This document shows positions 36,091-51,491 of a DNA stretch of 64,000 nt, piece after piece. Within the stretch, counting starts at the first letter, position 1, and each line of letters opens with the position of its first letter. Both the position numbers and the translations under genes were made by a program. The notes beneath the pieces were generated by a model. The model did no database searches, was not told where the DNA came from, and saw nothing but the letters and a program-made list of their open reading frames with translations. The stretch comes from Cycas panzhihuaensis (lineage: Eukaryota; Cycadophyta). The stretch is taken from assembly GCA_023213395.1 (NCBI GenBank), contig CM041465.1, positions 86,311,741 to 86,375,740 on the forward strand, written 5' to 3'.

Positions 36091-37924
36091 AATGAATACT
36101 ATGATGAGAAGGCAAGTAATGATTAAGTATTTTACAACAACTATGAAGAATGACTATAAGTAATGATACAAGAATGAGGCCTAATGTAGAACAAGCAAAG
36201 AGTGGTAATGTATTATGCCACTAACCTCTAACTTATATCTAAATATAGGTGAGGTTTCGATGTCTAAGGCTTTTAGTATACGATTAAGTCCTTTACTCAT
36301 AATACTCGTATCTATACTTGGTGATAAATCCAAGTCACAATAGAGCCCAGATACTCCCAGTCCTTACCTAATTTGCTAGTGATTAACTATATACTTTCTC
36401 CAAAGAGTCAAACAATATGTGTGTATCCCATGACTATGATGGATATTAGGCTAGGTTAATTTTAATCTTATATTAAGGTTTTAGTTGTCCCAACTAGTTA
36501 TCAAGATAATCCTTAAAGGGAGCCCATAGATATGGCTAACTTATCACTCCACCAGTATTCTAGTGAAGACCAAACCCAATATAAAACTCACACCTTCCTA
36601 AAGTCTTGCACTTGCCAACCATAGTCTATTTCAACCAAGGCGAGTATGTACACAAGTCAAGAAGTAATGGTATAAATCAAATATAATAGGTTCATTTTAG
36701 GAAATATGAATATACATCTACGTTTATGTTGTTAAAATGAATTGTTAATATGTTGATGCTTGTTTTTATGCTTTTATCTATCAATATACATACACATAAA
36801 TAAATATGTAAAGATGCTAAATATAAACACTAGATTTTGCTATGATCCAAGTGTTTGTTATTATAATGAGTTTTTTTTTTTGCCTTTATTATTTGGAAAA
36901 CTCCTCTTTTTCTTTTGTTAAGAAAAGAGAAAAAACAAAAAACTTAAAAATTTACTTTTAAACTTAAATTTTGACCAAAAGAAAAAGTATTAGGAAAAGC
37001 GAGAGGAATTTGAATCTTCTATCAGAAATTTCTATATGGCCATACAACCATACAAAACGGGTAAAACATTTAGACTTAAAACTTAACTCTCTCAAATGAT
37101 AGATCTCACTATGGTGAGTCAAGAAGTCTTTTGGCAAAACTTCTAAAAGTGAACAGAAACAACCTGAAACTTATTGAAACTCCTATGAGACTTTCCTTGG
37201 TAGAAATTTAAATTTTTAAGAAATCTTTCTCTCTACTACATCAAATCTAATAAAATTTAATTTGTTGGATTTATTGAGGCTAGATCTACTAAAGCCCTCA
37301 AGAAATCTTAATATGCATTAAAAAGTTTGAGAAAATTTCTAAAAAAAAAAATCAGATTAGGGGTGACTAAACTTCTACTTTTTGAGGCCAATCGAGGTAG
37401 AATTTGGAGATGGTGTAGAAGACAAAAATATTTATTTTGTTTAGATATCCTTCCTTACAAATGTTTAGCCAAAATGGATAACTTTTATTTTTTACCTCTT
37501 ATAGGGTTAAACAACCTTTTTCTGAATAGTTTAGGTTTATTTTTGCCACCTATAAATAGTTGAAAATTTTCCATACAATTTTACAATATATATTTTATAA
37601 TTAACAATTGATTTATGATGAAAACTCAATAGAATCTCCCTTAATAAAATTTAAAATTAGCTATAAAGATTAATAAAAAATTAATTTTTTTCAAGAGCCT
37701 AAAGCTAGGAAACCTTCTTCCGGCTAACAACTTTTATCCTCAATACACTTGCAAATAAATAGAGGATATTAAAATATGTTGTAAATGAAAGACAAGCTTT
37801 ACATAATTAAAAAACTCTTAAATTAAAAAAAATAATGAGTGCACTTTTAATACTTTTTATTAAAGATGAAGGAGAGGTAAAATGACTTTATGCAAGTAGA
37901 ATGGAGTGAATAGATCCCCTTCTA
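36091..37924 (-). repeat. Copia F leader, copy 1
   Basis: About 1.8 kb of AT-rich leader between gag and the primer site, matching 43,100-44,988. Shared words include agtcaaacratatgtgtgtatc near 36,407 and 43,466. No conserved coding frame. Confidence 0.65.
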
Positions 37925-37936
37925 GCTCTGATACTA
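37925..37936 (-). promoter_or_regulatory. tRNA-Met primer binding site, copia F copy 1
   Basis: The minus strand reads TAGTATCAGAGC, one change from the TGGTATCAGAGC site that pairs with plant initiator tRNA-Met. It lies two bases from the LTR end. Confidence 0.8.
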
Positions 37937-37938
37937 CA

Positions 37939-38807
37939 TGAAGAAATGATGGATCTAGGGAATAAATCACTCGCATATACACAATAGCAATGGAGAATGA
38001 AAAAGAGATGAAATAAGAAATGAGAGCAAAGCTTAGAGGTGAGAATAAATAATGACTCCCTCGCTTAAGATTTTACCTTTTATTATTGAGAGTAAGTATT
38101 AAGATTAGGATTTTATTGCCTCATGATATGAACCTGAAATTATAGCCAAATACATATAAAGTACATTTCACTAAGATACTAATGCTAACAATATACACTA
38201 AGGTCACTTAATTAATCTATACAAATAACTTTGATACATTAACCTCTTTCAGAAATTAATAGTAAGATCCCCCCAAATAAATTAAGCATATTTAATATAT
38301 CGTTATTATTAGAATTTTTAATTCTCTAATAGCTTGCTAGAATGTACTCATCATGCATAGCAAAATCCTATCAATCAAATATAATAAATTAATTATATCA
38401 TAGGGATTATATATATAATTTATATAATGTAAAGATTAACATATCAAGTAATATTATATCAACAAGCATATACCACAAGAGATAATAGATTTATATGTGA
38501 GAACCAAAAATTAAAAAAACTACAAGAGTGGTAGCTCTAATTTATTATGATCTTCAAATAATTACATCTCCAAGTTTCATCCTTTCTCAATATTTCTTAA
38601 GTTCTTAAGTGGTGTGTATATATATTTATATATTATGTCACTTTATGAATATCCTATAATATCTTTAAGTATCTTTATCATCTAATAGGATGTATCTATG
38701 AATATTTATGTATATCACATTTATTAATATTTTTTAATATGGTACTATGGAAAACCATAACCTTACATTAAACATGATATATAAAACAATAATCATATAT
38801 TCCAACA
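37939..38807 (-). repeat. Copia F LTR, copy 1 (shared between two units)
   Basis: About 869 bp. On the minus strand it starts TGTTGGAATATATGATT at 38,807 and ends ..TTTCTTCA at 37,939. It has a primer site on the left and a degraded polypurine tract (aaggatgag) on the right, so it serves as 5' LTR for the left unit and 3' LTR for the right unit. Confidence 0.75.
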
Positions 38808-39727
38808 CTCATCCTTAATATTTAATATCTTTAATTTATAATCTTCATCTTTATCCTTAGTTTTTAATGTCTTTGTATTTTCTTTATATTCTAAAATATA
38901 TATCAAATCTATAATAAACTATATTAAACTGAATACATATGTATAAAGTTGTATTATATGTAACCTATAAATCTATCAACATTATATTTGTCTTTTATAA
39001 ATAAATCTTATAATTAATTATATCAATATAAACATATATAAACACCTATAGCTAACTACTTGTAAACCTGTATATTATCATTAATTAACCAATCATAACT
39101 CATGAATCTTAACATGTCATGATATATAAGGTTTTCTCCTTAACAACTTCATACTTTTACTTGTAAAGCTACTATAAACATCAACATTTTTAACTTAGTT
39201 ATCTCAATAATCTCATGAATAAAAATAATTATTAATGACCATATAAAATAATAACCATCTACTGAAATACATGGGTGACCAACTTCAGTAATCGTTAGTT
39301 TTCTAAGAGGTTATTTTGAATGCATGGTTCATGAGTAAAATAAAACAAAATAACAAAACAACACTAGATATTAAACTAATATGTTGTATAAGAGTTGCAT
39401 GAATATCCCATCTCTTGCATATGAGAATAATAATACTTATTATGTGTTGTATAAAAGTAACTTATAAAACTTTTTATTATCTCTTGTGTATAAGATATAT
39501 ATATGTGCTTTCTTCATTTATACATATATTAGTAGCTTTCTTTTAGTAACCAATAAATATCATCAACATCAATAATCAATAAACTAAACATACTAACTCT
39601 AGGAATAGGGCATATCACCTAGTAAAGCCAAGTTAGATATAACAAAGTAATATAAATAGATGTATTCTTATGCCATTTGACATATATGGTAAGTCAAAAT
39701 TTTCATTGATAAACACTTATCATATAT
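38808..39727 (-). repeat. Copia F 3' internal end
   Basis: The first 270 bp match 45,868-46,126. No RNase H or other coding block was recognised, so this is likely a 3' untranslated region of the F element. Its far end meets the leader of E at about 39,727. Confidence 0.5.
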
Positions 39728-41727
<2,000 letters not shown>

Positions 41728-42082
41728 TGAAGGATGAGGTGCAGAGTGGGACTTCACATTAGTGAGTGCATTGTTGGTCTTCAGATTAAAATTTCTAATC
41801 GAATCAAGGATGGTGTTAAAAAATACCAAGGAGGTATTCCCACCTATTTTATAGATTATTTTGAAGAGGCAGTAAGCGCCTCAACCTAACCTGTACACAA
41901 TTTTAAATTAGTATTAAAAAATAATAATAATAAAAGTGTATGTACCTTAATAGAAGTGCATTGACATATGGGTGGCTCCTAACGGCTATTATATGGCCCA
42001 AGGTATCCTAAGGAGCCCCAAAGATGGCATTGAGAGGACCTAGGTCCACATCTATAAATGCACATTAAGTGTTATCCCAATA
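41728..42082 (-). repeat. 5' LTR of copia fragment E
   Basis: About 355 bp, the full-length partner of the LTRs of D. On the left it is joined to a primer site; on the right it meets F gag at 42,083, which marks E as an insertion into F. Confidence 0.75.
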
Positions 42083-43100
42083 ATTATGAGCTTTATATTT
42101 TAGTTGGAACTTGACCAACTTATAAGTAGAAATTCTTCGATCTTTTGCAAAGTGTCCTTTATAGTTATATCAATCACACATAATAGTTTAATTGCATTCC
42201 CTAAAGAGGTACTGATTTGGCTTGACTATCTTGGTTTTTATTGAGGTGGCCCTTAGCCTTATTATCAAGGTTATGAGTGAGGGTTTGGTTAACCTTGTAG
42301 AAGATTTCTAATGTTTCTTCCTCTTCCTCTTGCTAGATTATTTCCTCTGCCATGAGAGGAACCTTGAATTTTTGTGTAGCAAACTTCTTCTTCCATCTCA
42401 AAGGCTGCATCTAGAAGAGAGTCATAGGCTACAAAGTTAGTATCAAAGATCTTGTCAAATTCTATAAACTTCTCAACAAGTGCTTCGAAGTTGAGCATCT
42501 TTAATATTCCATTAGATTGAAGACTTCCAAGTAAGTTTTTATAATCAAGTACATGTAGATATGATTAGATCAAGAATGCCCAAGTGATATATTGGGTCTT
42601 AAAATCTTTGTTAATTACCTATTTTTTTTATCAAATAAGATTTATTATCTTATGATCTCATCCCTTCTATATTTTTAATTTGTTCATTTTTAGAATAAGA
42701 TGAACAAATTCTAAGTCTAACTTGGTATCAAAGTTCTTCTTGAGAACTTCAAGGACCTTCTAGGATGTATCATGTTACTCTTCATTAATCAAGTTGTTCA
42801 AGGAGTGATCAATAAGTAACAGAATTCGTACATAAATCTTTTCATCATTTATCTCCCATTGTAGTTTGGTTGTCGTATCTGTAGGAGCTATTGGAGTGGT
42901 GCCACTAGAAGTAGGTATTGTAGTTATTATAAGCATGATCGATGTAGGCAATAACTAGGATCTCTAAAGGTCTTCGTACTTTGCAACATTTTTAACTCTA
43001 GTGTACCATAAATCCTAATTTTCTTTATCTCTCAATATGTAGTTGACATATTGCTTGAATTAACATGACATGGTGATGATGAAGAAGTAGAAGAGATGAT
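42083..43100 (-). pseudogene. gag: Copia F gag, copy 2 (with zinc knuckle remnant)
   Basis: The frame at 42,289-42,498 reads FEALVEKFIEFDKIFDTNF, then FEMEEEVCYTKIQGSSHG and an Arg/Gly-rich piece (RGRGRN). Further left, at about 42,130-42,180, a damaged zinc knuckle of the form YNYKGHFAKD is visible. The UBN2-type part lies to the right. It is interrupted at 42,083 by the LTR of E. Gag of an active relative would form the particle and bind the RNA. Confidence 0.68.
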
Positions 43101-44988
43101 AGAAATATATACCACTAACATGTATGGCTAGTACATAGGATGTAGCAAAGATACATAAATGAATACTATAATGAGAAGGCAAGCAATGATTAAGTATTTT
43201 TCAATAACTATGAAAAATAAGTATAAGCAATGATACAAGAATGAGGTCTAATATAGAGTAAGCAAAGAGTGGTAATGTATCATGCCACTAACCTCTAACT
43301 TATGTCTAAATGTAGATGAGATTTCAATGTCTAAGGCTTCTAGTATACGATTAGGGCCTTTACTCACAATACTCATACCTACACTTGGTGTTGAATCCAA
43401 GTCACAATACAGCCTAGATACTCCCAGTCCTTACCCTATTAGCTAGTGAGTAGCTATATACCTCCTCCAAAGAGTCAAACGGTATGTGTGTATCCCATGG
43501 CTATGACAGATATTAGACTGGGTTGATTTTAATCTTACATTAAGGTTTTAGTTATCCTAACTAGTTATTAAGATAATCCCTAAAGGGAGCCCATAGATAT
43601 GGCTAACCTATCACTATACTAGTATTCTAGTAAAGATAAAACTTAGTATAAAACTCACACTTCCCTTAAGGCCTAGACTTGCCAACCATGGTCTATTTCA
43701 ATCAAGGCAAGTGTGCACACAAGTTAAGAACTAATAGTATAAATCAAATATAATAGCTTCATTTTAGGAAATATAAAAATATATCTACGTTTATATTGTT
43801 GAAATAAATTGTTAATGTGTTAATGCTTACTTTCATGCTTTTATCTATCAATATGTATATACATAAATAAGTATGTAAAGATGATAAGTATAAACACTAG
43901 ATTTTGCTATGATCCAAGTGTTTACTATTACAATGAGTTTTTTTTTCTCTTTTATTACTTGAAAAACTCCTCATTTTTTTTTGTTGAGAAAAAGGAAAAA
44001 GCAAAAAACTTAAAAATTTACTTTTGAACTTAAATTTTGACCAAAAGAAAAAGTATTAGGTAAAACGAGAGGAATTTGAATCTTTTATCAAAAATTTCTA
44101 TATAGCCATACAACCATACGAAATGGTCAAAATATTTAGACTTAAAACTTCACTCTCTTAGATGATAGATCCCACTATGTAAATCAAGAAGCCTTTTGGT
44201 GAAACTTCTGAAAGTAAATAGAAACAACCTAAAACTCATTAAAACTCCTTTGAGACTTTCCTTAGTAGAAATTTAAATTTTCAAGAAAGCTTTCTCTTTA
44301 GTGTATCAAATCTGATAAAACTTAATTTGTTGGATTCCTTAAAGTTAGATCTATTAAATCCCTCAAGAAATTTCAATATGTATTGAAATTTTTGAGAACT
44401 TATTTCAAAAAAGAATCGAATTAAGGTTGACTAAACTTCTACTTTTTAAGGCCAATCAAGGTAGAATTTGGAGATAGTGAGGAAGACAAAAATGCTTGTC
44501 TTATTTGGATTTCCTTCCTTATATATTTTTAGAAAAACTTGATAACTTTTTATTTTTACCTCTCGTAGGGCTAAACAACCTATTTTTGAACAGTTTAGGC
44601 TTATTTTTACCACCAACAAATAGTTAAAATTTTACCCTATAAATTTACAGCATATATTTTATAATTAACAATTGATTTGTGATGAAGAATTAATAAAATC
44701 TCCCTTAATAAAATTTAAAATTAGCTACAAAGATTAATAAAAAGCTAAATTTTTTTGGGAGCCTAAAGCTAAGAAACCTTCTTTCGGCTAACAGCTTTGA
44801 TTCTCAATACACTTACAAATAAATAGAGGATATTAAAATATATTATAAATGAAAGACAAGCTTTACATTATTAAAAAACTCTCAAATGTTTGAAAATAAT
44901 GAGTGCACTTTCAATACTTCACATTGAAGGTGAAAGAGAGGCAAAATGACTTCATACAAGTGGAATGGAGTGAATAGATCCCCTTCCA
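43101..44988 (-). repeat. Copia F leader, copy 2
   Basis: It matches 36,091-37,924 throughout. No conserved reading frame was found. Confidence 0.65.
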
Positions 44989-45000
44989 GCTCTGATACTA
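44989..45000 (-). promoter_or_regulatory. tRNA-Met primer binding site, copia F copy 2
   Basis: The minus strand reads TAGTATCAGAGC, identical to the site of copy 1, so the change from TGG to TAG was probably present in the common ancestor or arose in both by the same transition. Confidence 0.8.
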
Positions 45001-45002
45001 CA

Positions 45003-45867
45003 TGAAGAAAGGATGGATCTAGGGAATAAATCACTCATATACACATAATAGTAATAGAGAATAAAAAAGAGATGAAATAAGATATGAGAGCAAAGCTTAG
45101 AGGTGATAATAAATAATGACTCCCTCCTTAAGATTTTGCCTTTTATTATTGAGGGTAAGTATTAAGGTTAGGATTTTTCTACCTAGTGACATGAACCTGA
45201 AATTACAACTAAATGCATATAAAGCACATTTCACTAAGAGACTAATGCATATAATATAGTCTAAGGTCACTTAATTAGTCTAGACAAATGACCTTGATAC
45301 ATTAACCTTTTTCAGAAATTAATACTAAGATCCCCCAAATAAATTAAGCATATTTAATATATTGTTATTATTAGAATTTTTAATTCTCTGATATCTTGCT
45401 AAAATGTACTCATCATGCATAGCAAAAACCTATCAATCAAATATAATAAATCAATTATATCATATGGATTATATATATCATTTATGTAATGTAAAGATCA
45501 ACATATCAAGTAATATTATATCAACAAGCATATACCACAAGAGACAACAAATTTATATGTGAGAACCAAAAATGAAAAAAACTATGGGAGTGGTAGCTCT
45601 AATTTATTATAATATTCAAATAATTACATCTTTAAGTTTAATCATTTCTCAATATTTTTCAAGTTCTTAAGTGGTGTGTGTACATATATATTATGTCACC
45701 TTATGAATATCCTATAATATCTTTAAGTCTTTTTATTATCTAATAGGATGTATCTATGAATATTTGTATATATCACATTTATTAATATTTTTTAGTGTGG
45801 TACTATGTAAAACCATAACCTTACATTAAATATTATATATAAAAGAATAATCATATATTCTAACACT
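45003..45867 (-). repeat. Copia F LTR, copy 2 (shared between two units)
   Basis: About 865 bp, starting TGTTAGAATATATGATT at 45,867 (minus strand) and ending ..TTCTTCA at 45,003. To the right is a clear polypurine tract, AAGGGGGAG. The LTR thus closes one unit and opens the next. Confidence 0.8.
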
Positions 45868-46126
45868 CCCCCTTAATATTTAATATCTTTAATTTACAAT
45901 CTTCATCTTTATCCTTGGTCTTTAATGTCTTCGTGCTTTCTTTATATTCTAAAATATATATCAAATCTATAATAAACTATATTCAACTGAATCCATATAT
46001 ATATAATTGTATTATATGTAACCTATAAATCTATCAACATTATTTTGTCTTTTATAAATAAATCTTATAATTAATTGTATCAACCTATAAATATATATAA
46101 ATACCTATAACTAACTACTTGTAAAC
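45868..46126 (-). repeat. Polypurine tract and 3' end of a further copia F unit
   Basis: The polypurine tract is at 45,868-45,876 (minus strand AAGGGGGAG). The rest matches 38,808-39,080 and breaks off at the start of element B. Confidence 0.7.
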
Positions 46127-48941
46127 CGTTGACATACCTGGCCCTCTAACACCTTGCTTAAGCATGGTTAGTATCTTTTTACTTGTTTATTAATCTTTTG
46201 GGAGTTCCTTGCCCCTAGTACTTCACCTAGCATAGGTCTCTCAGGTCCCATGACTGCTTCCTGCTACTTAGACAGAGTGTCATGCCCTTTAGGCTTGAAG
46301 CATCCATTTTTTCTGAGCTTCCAAACTTTAGTTATTTTTCTACTACTTCATGATAAAGATCGTGGTACCACTACAAACTTCGCAGTACTGGGAAGTTTAT
46401 TGCGGGCGACTGTCATTTTCTATCTTTCTAAAATCTTCCATGGCTAATTTTACATTTATTATGAAATTGCCACATGGAAGAGACATATTCCCAGCCCAAG
46501 GTGAACCCTAATCACTCGATTGAGCTAGGGTTGGCTTAAAAAACCCAAAAATGCCCTCATTTCTTCCTCTTCTACTCTAAAAAAAAAACTCTCTCTCTCA
46601 CTCATTCTTCACAGATTCCTTCAAAAACACCCTACAACATCTGACACATTAATCTTCTAGCCCCAGTTCAGCCCCCTATAGCTCTAGATCTGCAGCAGCA
46701 AGCCTATAACAAGGCTACCTCAAGGAAGGACATACTACAAGCTCGCCACCAAGCATAGATATCCCTCTTAGTCCAGTCTCATCTTTAGAATGCAACCTCC
46801 ATAGGGTTTCACCTATGAACCCTGTAGGGATAGACTTCTTTCCTCTTTTCTCAGGTAGATCTACTCATGATCTACTTACAACAGGTATTCTCTCCTCTAT
46901 ATTTTATTTTACTTTCTTCACATTGTTGAAAATTAGTTTGAATATCTTGCACAACACCTATTTCTCCTAGTTTTCTTGCTACACATAGGAGGATAATCCT
47001 TCTTTTTTCTTGCCTACTCATCATTCCTTCCAACTCTTCCCTAGTTTCTCTAAGGAGGCAGTGAGGAAGAGGTCACTAAAGTAGAGTGAAAGGAGCAAAG
47101 GCAGGTTATGTACTCAGCAAGCCTTCTCCTCAAGGGCAATCCCCTTCTCCTCCTTCCTCTTTCTCCTTTGTGCTTCCCTTGGGTTTCCAAAGGGCTTCTA
47201 GAAGAGGGCTTACCGCTGGTAGCAGCGTATGCAACCTATTGCTATACTTGCTCTCAACTTTATAGGCCTTTTATGAGCAAGAATCATAGCCCTAAATCAA
47301 ACCTATCCATCATTTGGTGTTAGGTTAGTTAGAGGTTGCAAAAGTTATACTTTACAACCTTTGCAACATCAATAACATTGGCAACTTTGTTGCAACCTGT
47401 CAGTCACACCTCAAATTTTTATTATACCTTCTTTGCTCGCTATATTTGTGCTTGGGTAGTGTGGAGAGTTATAGTCTTGGAGGATTATCCATTTCGAGGC
47501 TAATCACCCCCCTCCTTCTTCTTATTTCTTTTCTTGCACGAAAGGGGATTAAAAGTTATTTTACACATAAAAGTTTCTTTTGGTTAAGATAACTTGCATT
47601 GTGTTATTTTATATATTGCATATACATATATACCTTGTATCCTAGTAGCCCCAAGGGAAGGGTGAACATTACTTGGTTGCAGGTCCCCCTTTCGCTGCAC
47701 ATGGAGAAATAGAAAGATGCTTCTACCCAACTACATCCTTGTCTTTCTTCTTGGTATTTCATTTGGGTATTTTACATAGCTTTCTCTTTTTCTCCTTTCC
47801 ATTTTGTCCTTTCAATTTGGAGAAGGTAAGGAAGCCCCCTTGTCCTCATTTTCTGGCATCACCACATCATGCCATTCATCTTTGGGAATAGTAAGAGGAA
47901 GGTGATCATGACAAAAGGGATAGTGCTCCTCCAACTGCATGATTTTCTGGGTATGCTCCTCACTCCCTTTTGGTCTAGCTCCTCTTGCTTTGTTTTGTTA
48001 GTCTGCATGCATCACATATGAAGGAAAAGGAAAAGGAAGAGAACTTGCATACATTACCCTCACATGCTTAGTTTGTTTGCCTATTTGAAAAGTGCACTAG
48101 ATAAGGGCCATACTCGTTGCATACTTATTTATTACACGTTCTTCTTAGGCTTGCATTCCTTACATGCACCTTGCATTATTTACGATTACTTTGCTAGTTC
48201 TTTGCCCTTTTGCATTTGAAAATTAAGGAGAGTGAGGACATGCATGAGTGAGTAAATGAGTGTTTTATTTATTGTTCATGATTGTTTCTTTCCTCTTTCT
48301 CCAGAAAGAACCCCTTTTTATACAAGAATAAAATACCATATTCACAACCCCACCATTACCTACATTGCATAACCACTCATATGCAAAAGAGTTGAAACTC
48401 TCCCCACCATCATTTCATGTCCTTAAGGTCATCTTAAGTATAGTGCCCCAAGGATAATCCTCTTTTAAGGCCACTTCCTTTTTTATCTTTGTCGTATTTA
48501 TCATAGCTAGGCAACCTTAGCACAACCTTTAGGTTGGTCCCACATTCATAGATTAGTCATCTCAACATTCTACTACGAGTGCATATCACCTTTGCTACTT
48601 GCTTAGGGCCACTTCTCTTACACCCCCTATTCTATACGAAGGGCCATCCTCTTGCTTATCTTCTCCTCCCTTCTTTAGTCATCCAAGGGCGGGAGGGCCC
48701 ATCTTTCGAGGTTACTTAGGAACTCAAGGATATCCATCATCTCCTTCACCCCCCAACCAAGGTAGAGTTACTTTGAAGGGAGTTTGTGTGCTATTTGTGG
48801 GTCTTGAACCTGTATTCTGACGCATGAACATCCTTTGCAGGTGATCTCCTTCACTTTCCAAATAGATCTTTTATTTAAGACCTATTTATTAGTTGACTTG
48901 ATCTTAACCAAATGCATTACCCCCCTAAAGATGCGATTCCA
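46127..48941 (+). repeat. Element B 5' LTR
   Basis: About 2.8 kb. It starts near cgttgacatacctggcc and matches 62,067-64,000 as far as the window goes. It ends attcca at 48,936-48,941. Over the first 150 bp the two LTRs differ at 17 positions, all transitions, plus one base in a T run. The promoter position (46,530) has lost a clear TATA box. Confidence 0.82.
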
Positions 48942-48942
48942 C

Positions 48943-48960
48943 TGGCTACTATACTAGGGA
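48943..48960 (+). promoter_or_regulatory. Probable primer binding site of element B
   Basis: TGGCTACTATACTAGGGA follows the LTR end after one base. It agrees with the sites in A and C and, at 14 of 18 positions, with the tRNA-Arg type site TGGCGACTCCACTGGGGA that I recall for Tat/Ogre elements. Confidence 0.6.
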
Positions 48961-49197
48961 CCGCTAGTAAGGGATTAATCCTCTCTCCCTTCTTATTGGT
49001 GCTACTACCTTCCTTGTAGCTCTCTTTGGTTTGTTAGGAAGCCCCCAATGCTTAAACTCCATTATACCTCTTACTTCTTCTTCCAACCTATGAGTAAAAC
49101 TTGCATGCGATGATTCTCATGTTGCTTGTGGAGCCTCCCTCCTTTATTGGAAGACCTATCTTATCACTCCCTCCCTTCATCGGATTCTGATTTGACT

Positions 49198-51490
49198 ATG
49201 GAAGGATTTTCTTCAGATTGGGCATATCATGCCTATATATCTGAATCACATGAGCCTTCTACCTCTTTCCAAGGGCCCACCTAGGAGGGTGAGGACCATA
49301 TCTTTTATCTGGGTGACCAAGAACACCCACAACTTCACAATCTCTCTACTCATGAAGTAGAGATCTCTTCTCCTTTAGAGTTCCACCACCCTAGTGGTGA
49401 TTCTTATGAGGATCACCCCATGAGGTCCACCTTATATAAGGTTCCTTCTACCTCCTATGATCAAGCAGATACTTCTCATGTGGATGTTGTCGAAGCCCTT
49501 AGCCAATGCTTCTAAGCTGCTCACCTCTAACCACATCCTAAGTGGTTTGAGAGCACCTTGCCAAGCATTATGCCTCCTTCCTCTATATCCACCTTACCTC
49601 GTCTATCCCATCCAAATCCTCTACCTACAATGAGTTTATCTCTTATCCCATCTTCCTCTCCTCATGGTCCATACTCCTTGAGGACCACCCAAGGCATGTC
49701 CTCTTCTGAGTTTGGGTTAAGCATGCCTCCTTCTAGTCAAATGACTACCCCCCCGATGACTATGGTTTATATGCTACTTATTAGATTTAGGAGACCCATA
49801 TACACCCCTACTTCTAGCCACGTGGGGTCTGCCCCCATACATTACCATCCTCAACTTAGAGATCCTTCCCTCTACGTGCCTCCATGTTACACCTCTCAAC
49901 CATAGGGGCACGACAAGGGAAACTCCCTTCCAGCTTATGGGGTAGACCCTTTGCACCCATATGGGGTCGCACCACCCATGAGTAGCCCATATGGGCAACA
50001 CCCGGTCCCACACCCCTCCTTTCCATCCTCCTATATCACACCTTATGTTGTGCCTTTGCAAGGGGGGCAAGATCCCTCCTAAGGCATCTTCTCTCAGGCT
50101 CCTTTCCAACAAGGGGCATTCCCTCAAGGAGTGATGGGTCCCTCACCCCCATCTGCTCCTATGTATGTTCCTTTGAATGCAGGACTAGTGTCTTCTCACT
50201 AAACTGGAGGAGGCTAATATCCCCTTTCGAATAAACTTCTCCAAGGAGGATTTGGGCAACCTTGTCCACCTCCTCTTCCATCTCTCATTGATCCTATGAT
50301 CTAGTCAAGGGCACGACCCTTTATGGACTATATATCGACACCTCTATCTGTTAGGGCACTAAGGACCAACTTACTGTCTCACCTTCTCGAGGTTCCCAAA
50401 TTTGATGGGACCTCATCGCAAGACCTAATAGAGCATGTCTGTAGCTTTTCTATAGCATGCATCGATTATTAGGCTTATGACCATATCCTTATGAAACTCT
50501 TCCTACGATCCCTTCAACGTGATGCCCTTAAGTGGTTTTATTGCTTGCCCACACATTCTATCTTCTTATTCTAATAACTTGTGGATGAATTCGTCAACTA
50601 TTTTGACATAGCCCGTCCTTTCAAGAGTGGAATGAAAGCCCTCTTATCTCTTAAACAAGGTCATGATGAGATGAATCATGACTTTATGAGATGCTTTCAT
50701 GACCTTCTTCACTCCACAAAGGTAACTCTGTCTGAGGAGCTGAAGAGAGACCTTTTTGCTAATGCTCTTCGCCTAGAAATCCACTTTGAAGTCCTTAAAA
50801 TGGGGCCAATGATGTGTGATTATGCCATAGCCAAGTTATTGGTGCTTGAGGATATTGAGATCCAGGCGAGTCTCAAAAAGCCTCTCAAGCCTTCACAATG
50901 ATGTAAGGCACATCTACCACCCTACAAGACTAAATTCCAATAGCCTGCCAGGTCTTCTTCCCATCTAATGGAGAAGACTTTGGATCCTCTCGCTTTTGCT
51001 ATACATTCATTGAAACGTACCATGAAGGAGCTCAAACTCTAGGCTCCTTCATCCCCCACCTCTCATAAACTAGTTTACCAGGCCTCTCAAGCCACTCCCC
51101 CTAAGAGTGGTGGCACATAATCTTCTTAAACGAGGAAGTCTGATTCCTCCCTAGAGAAGAAATGGTGTTCTAGCCATGGGAATATTTCCATGAAGATTCA
51201 CAATGCCAAGCCCATCACCCTAGAGTTACTCCACAATATGATTCTTCTCCCAAATAGGTGTCTAGGCCAAACCTAGACCAACCCATCCACAAGGATCCTT
51301 TCCCCAAATACAGGGAACATGATCATAATAACCAACAAAAGGGGAGCTAAAATAGATGGAAGTCCCCAAACCCTCACCCTTTACAAACTAAAGGGAAGGG
51401 TGTAAGGAACTCATCCCCTTCTTATGGCTCTCCTAACTATCGTACTCCTTCGCCCTCTTGATCTCCAAACAATGGAAAGAGAGTCATTTT
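49198..51490 (+). pseudogene. gag: gag of element B
   Basis: The ATG at 49,198 lies at the same place as in A and C and the frame runs with few stops to about 50,900. The N-terminal third is Ser/Pro/His-rich, with a Gln/Pro/Tyr-rich portion near 49,900-50,200 (PYGQHPVPHPS). The gag core at 50,581-50,901 reads VDEFVNYFDIARPFKSGMKA, then LSEELKRDLFANALRLEIHF and KPLKPSQ. The Cys/His cluster near 51,160 is damaged. A frame change lies near 51,400. Confidence 0.78.
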
Positions 51491-51491
51491 A

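Noticed and set aside
36091-37924. A host gene or RNA gene in the AT-rich stretch
   Set aside because: The stretch occurs twice in the window as part of the copia F repeat and has no kept frame or tRNA-like fold that I could see.
47108-47323. Frame in the B 5' LTR, also found near 63,004 in the 3' LTR
   Set aside because: The two copies differ by frame and stops; this is LTR sequence with no known domain.
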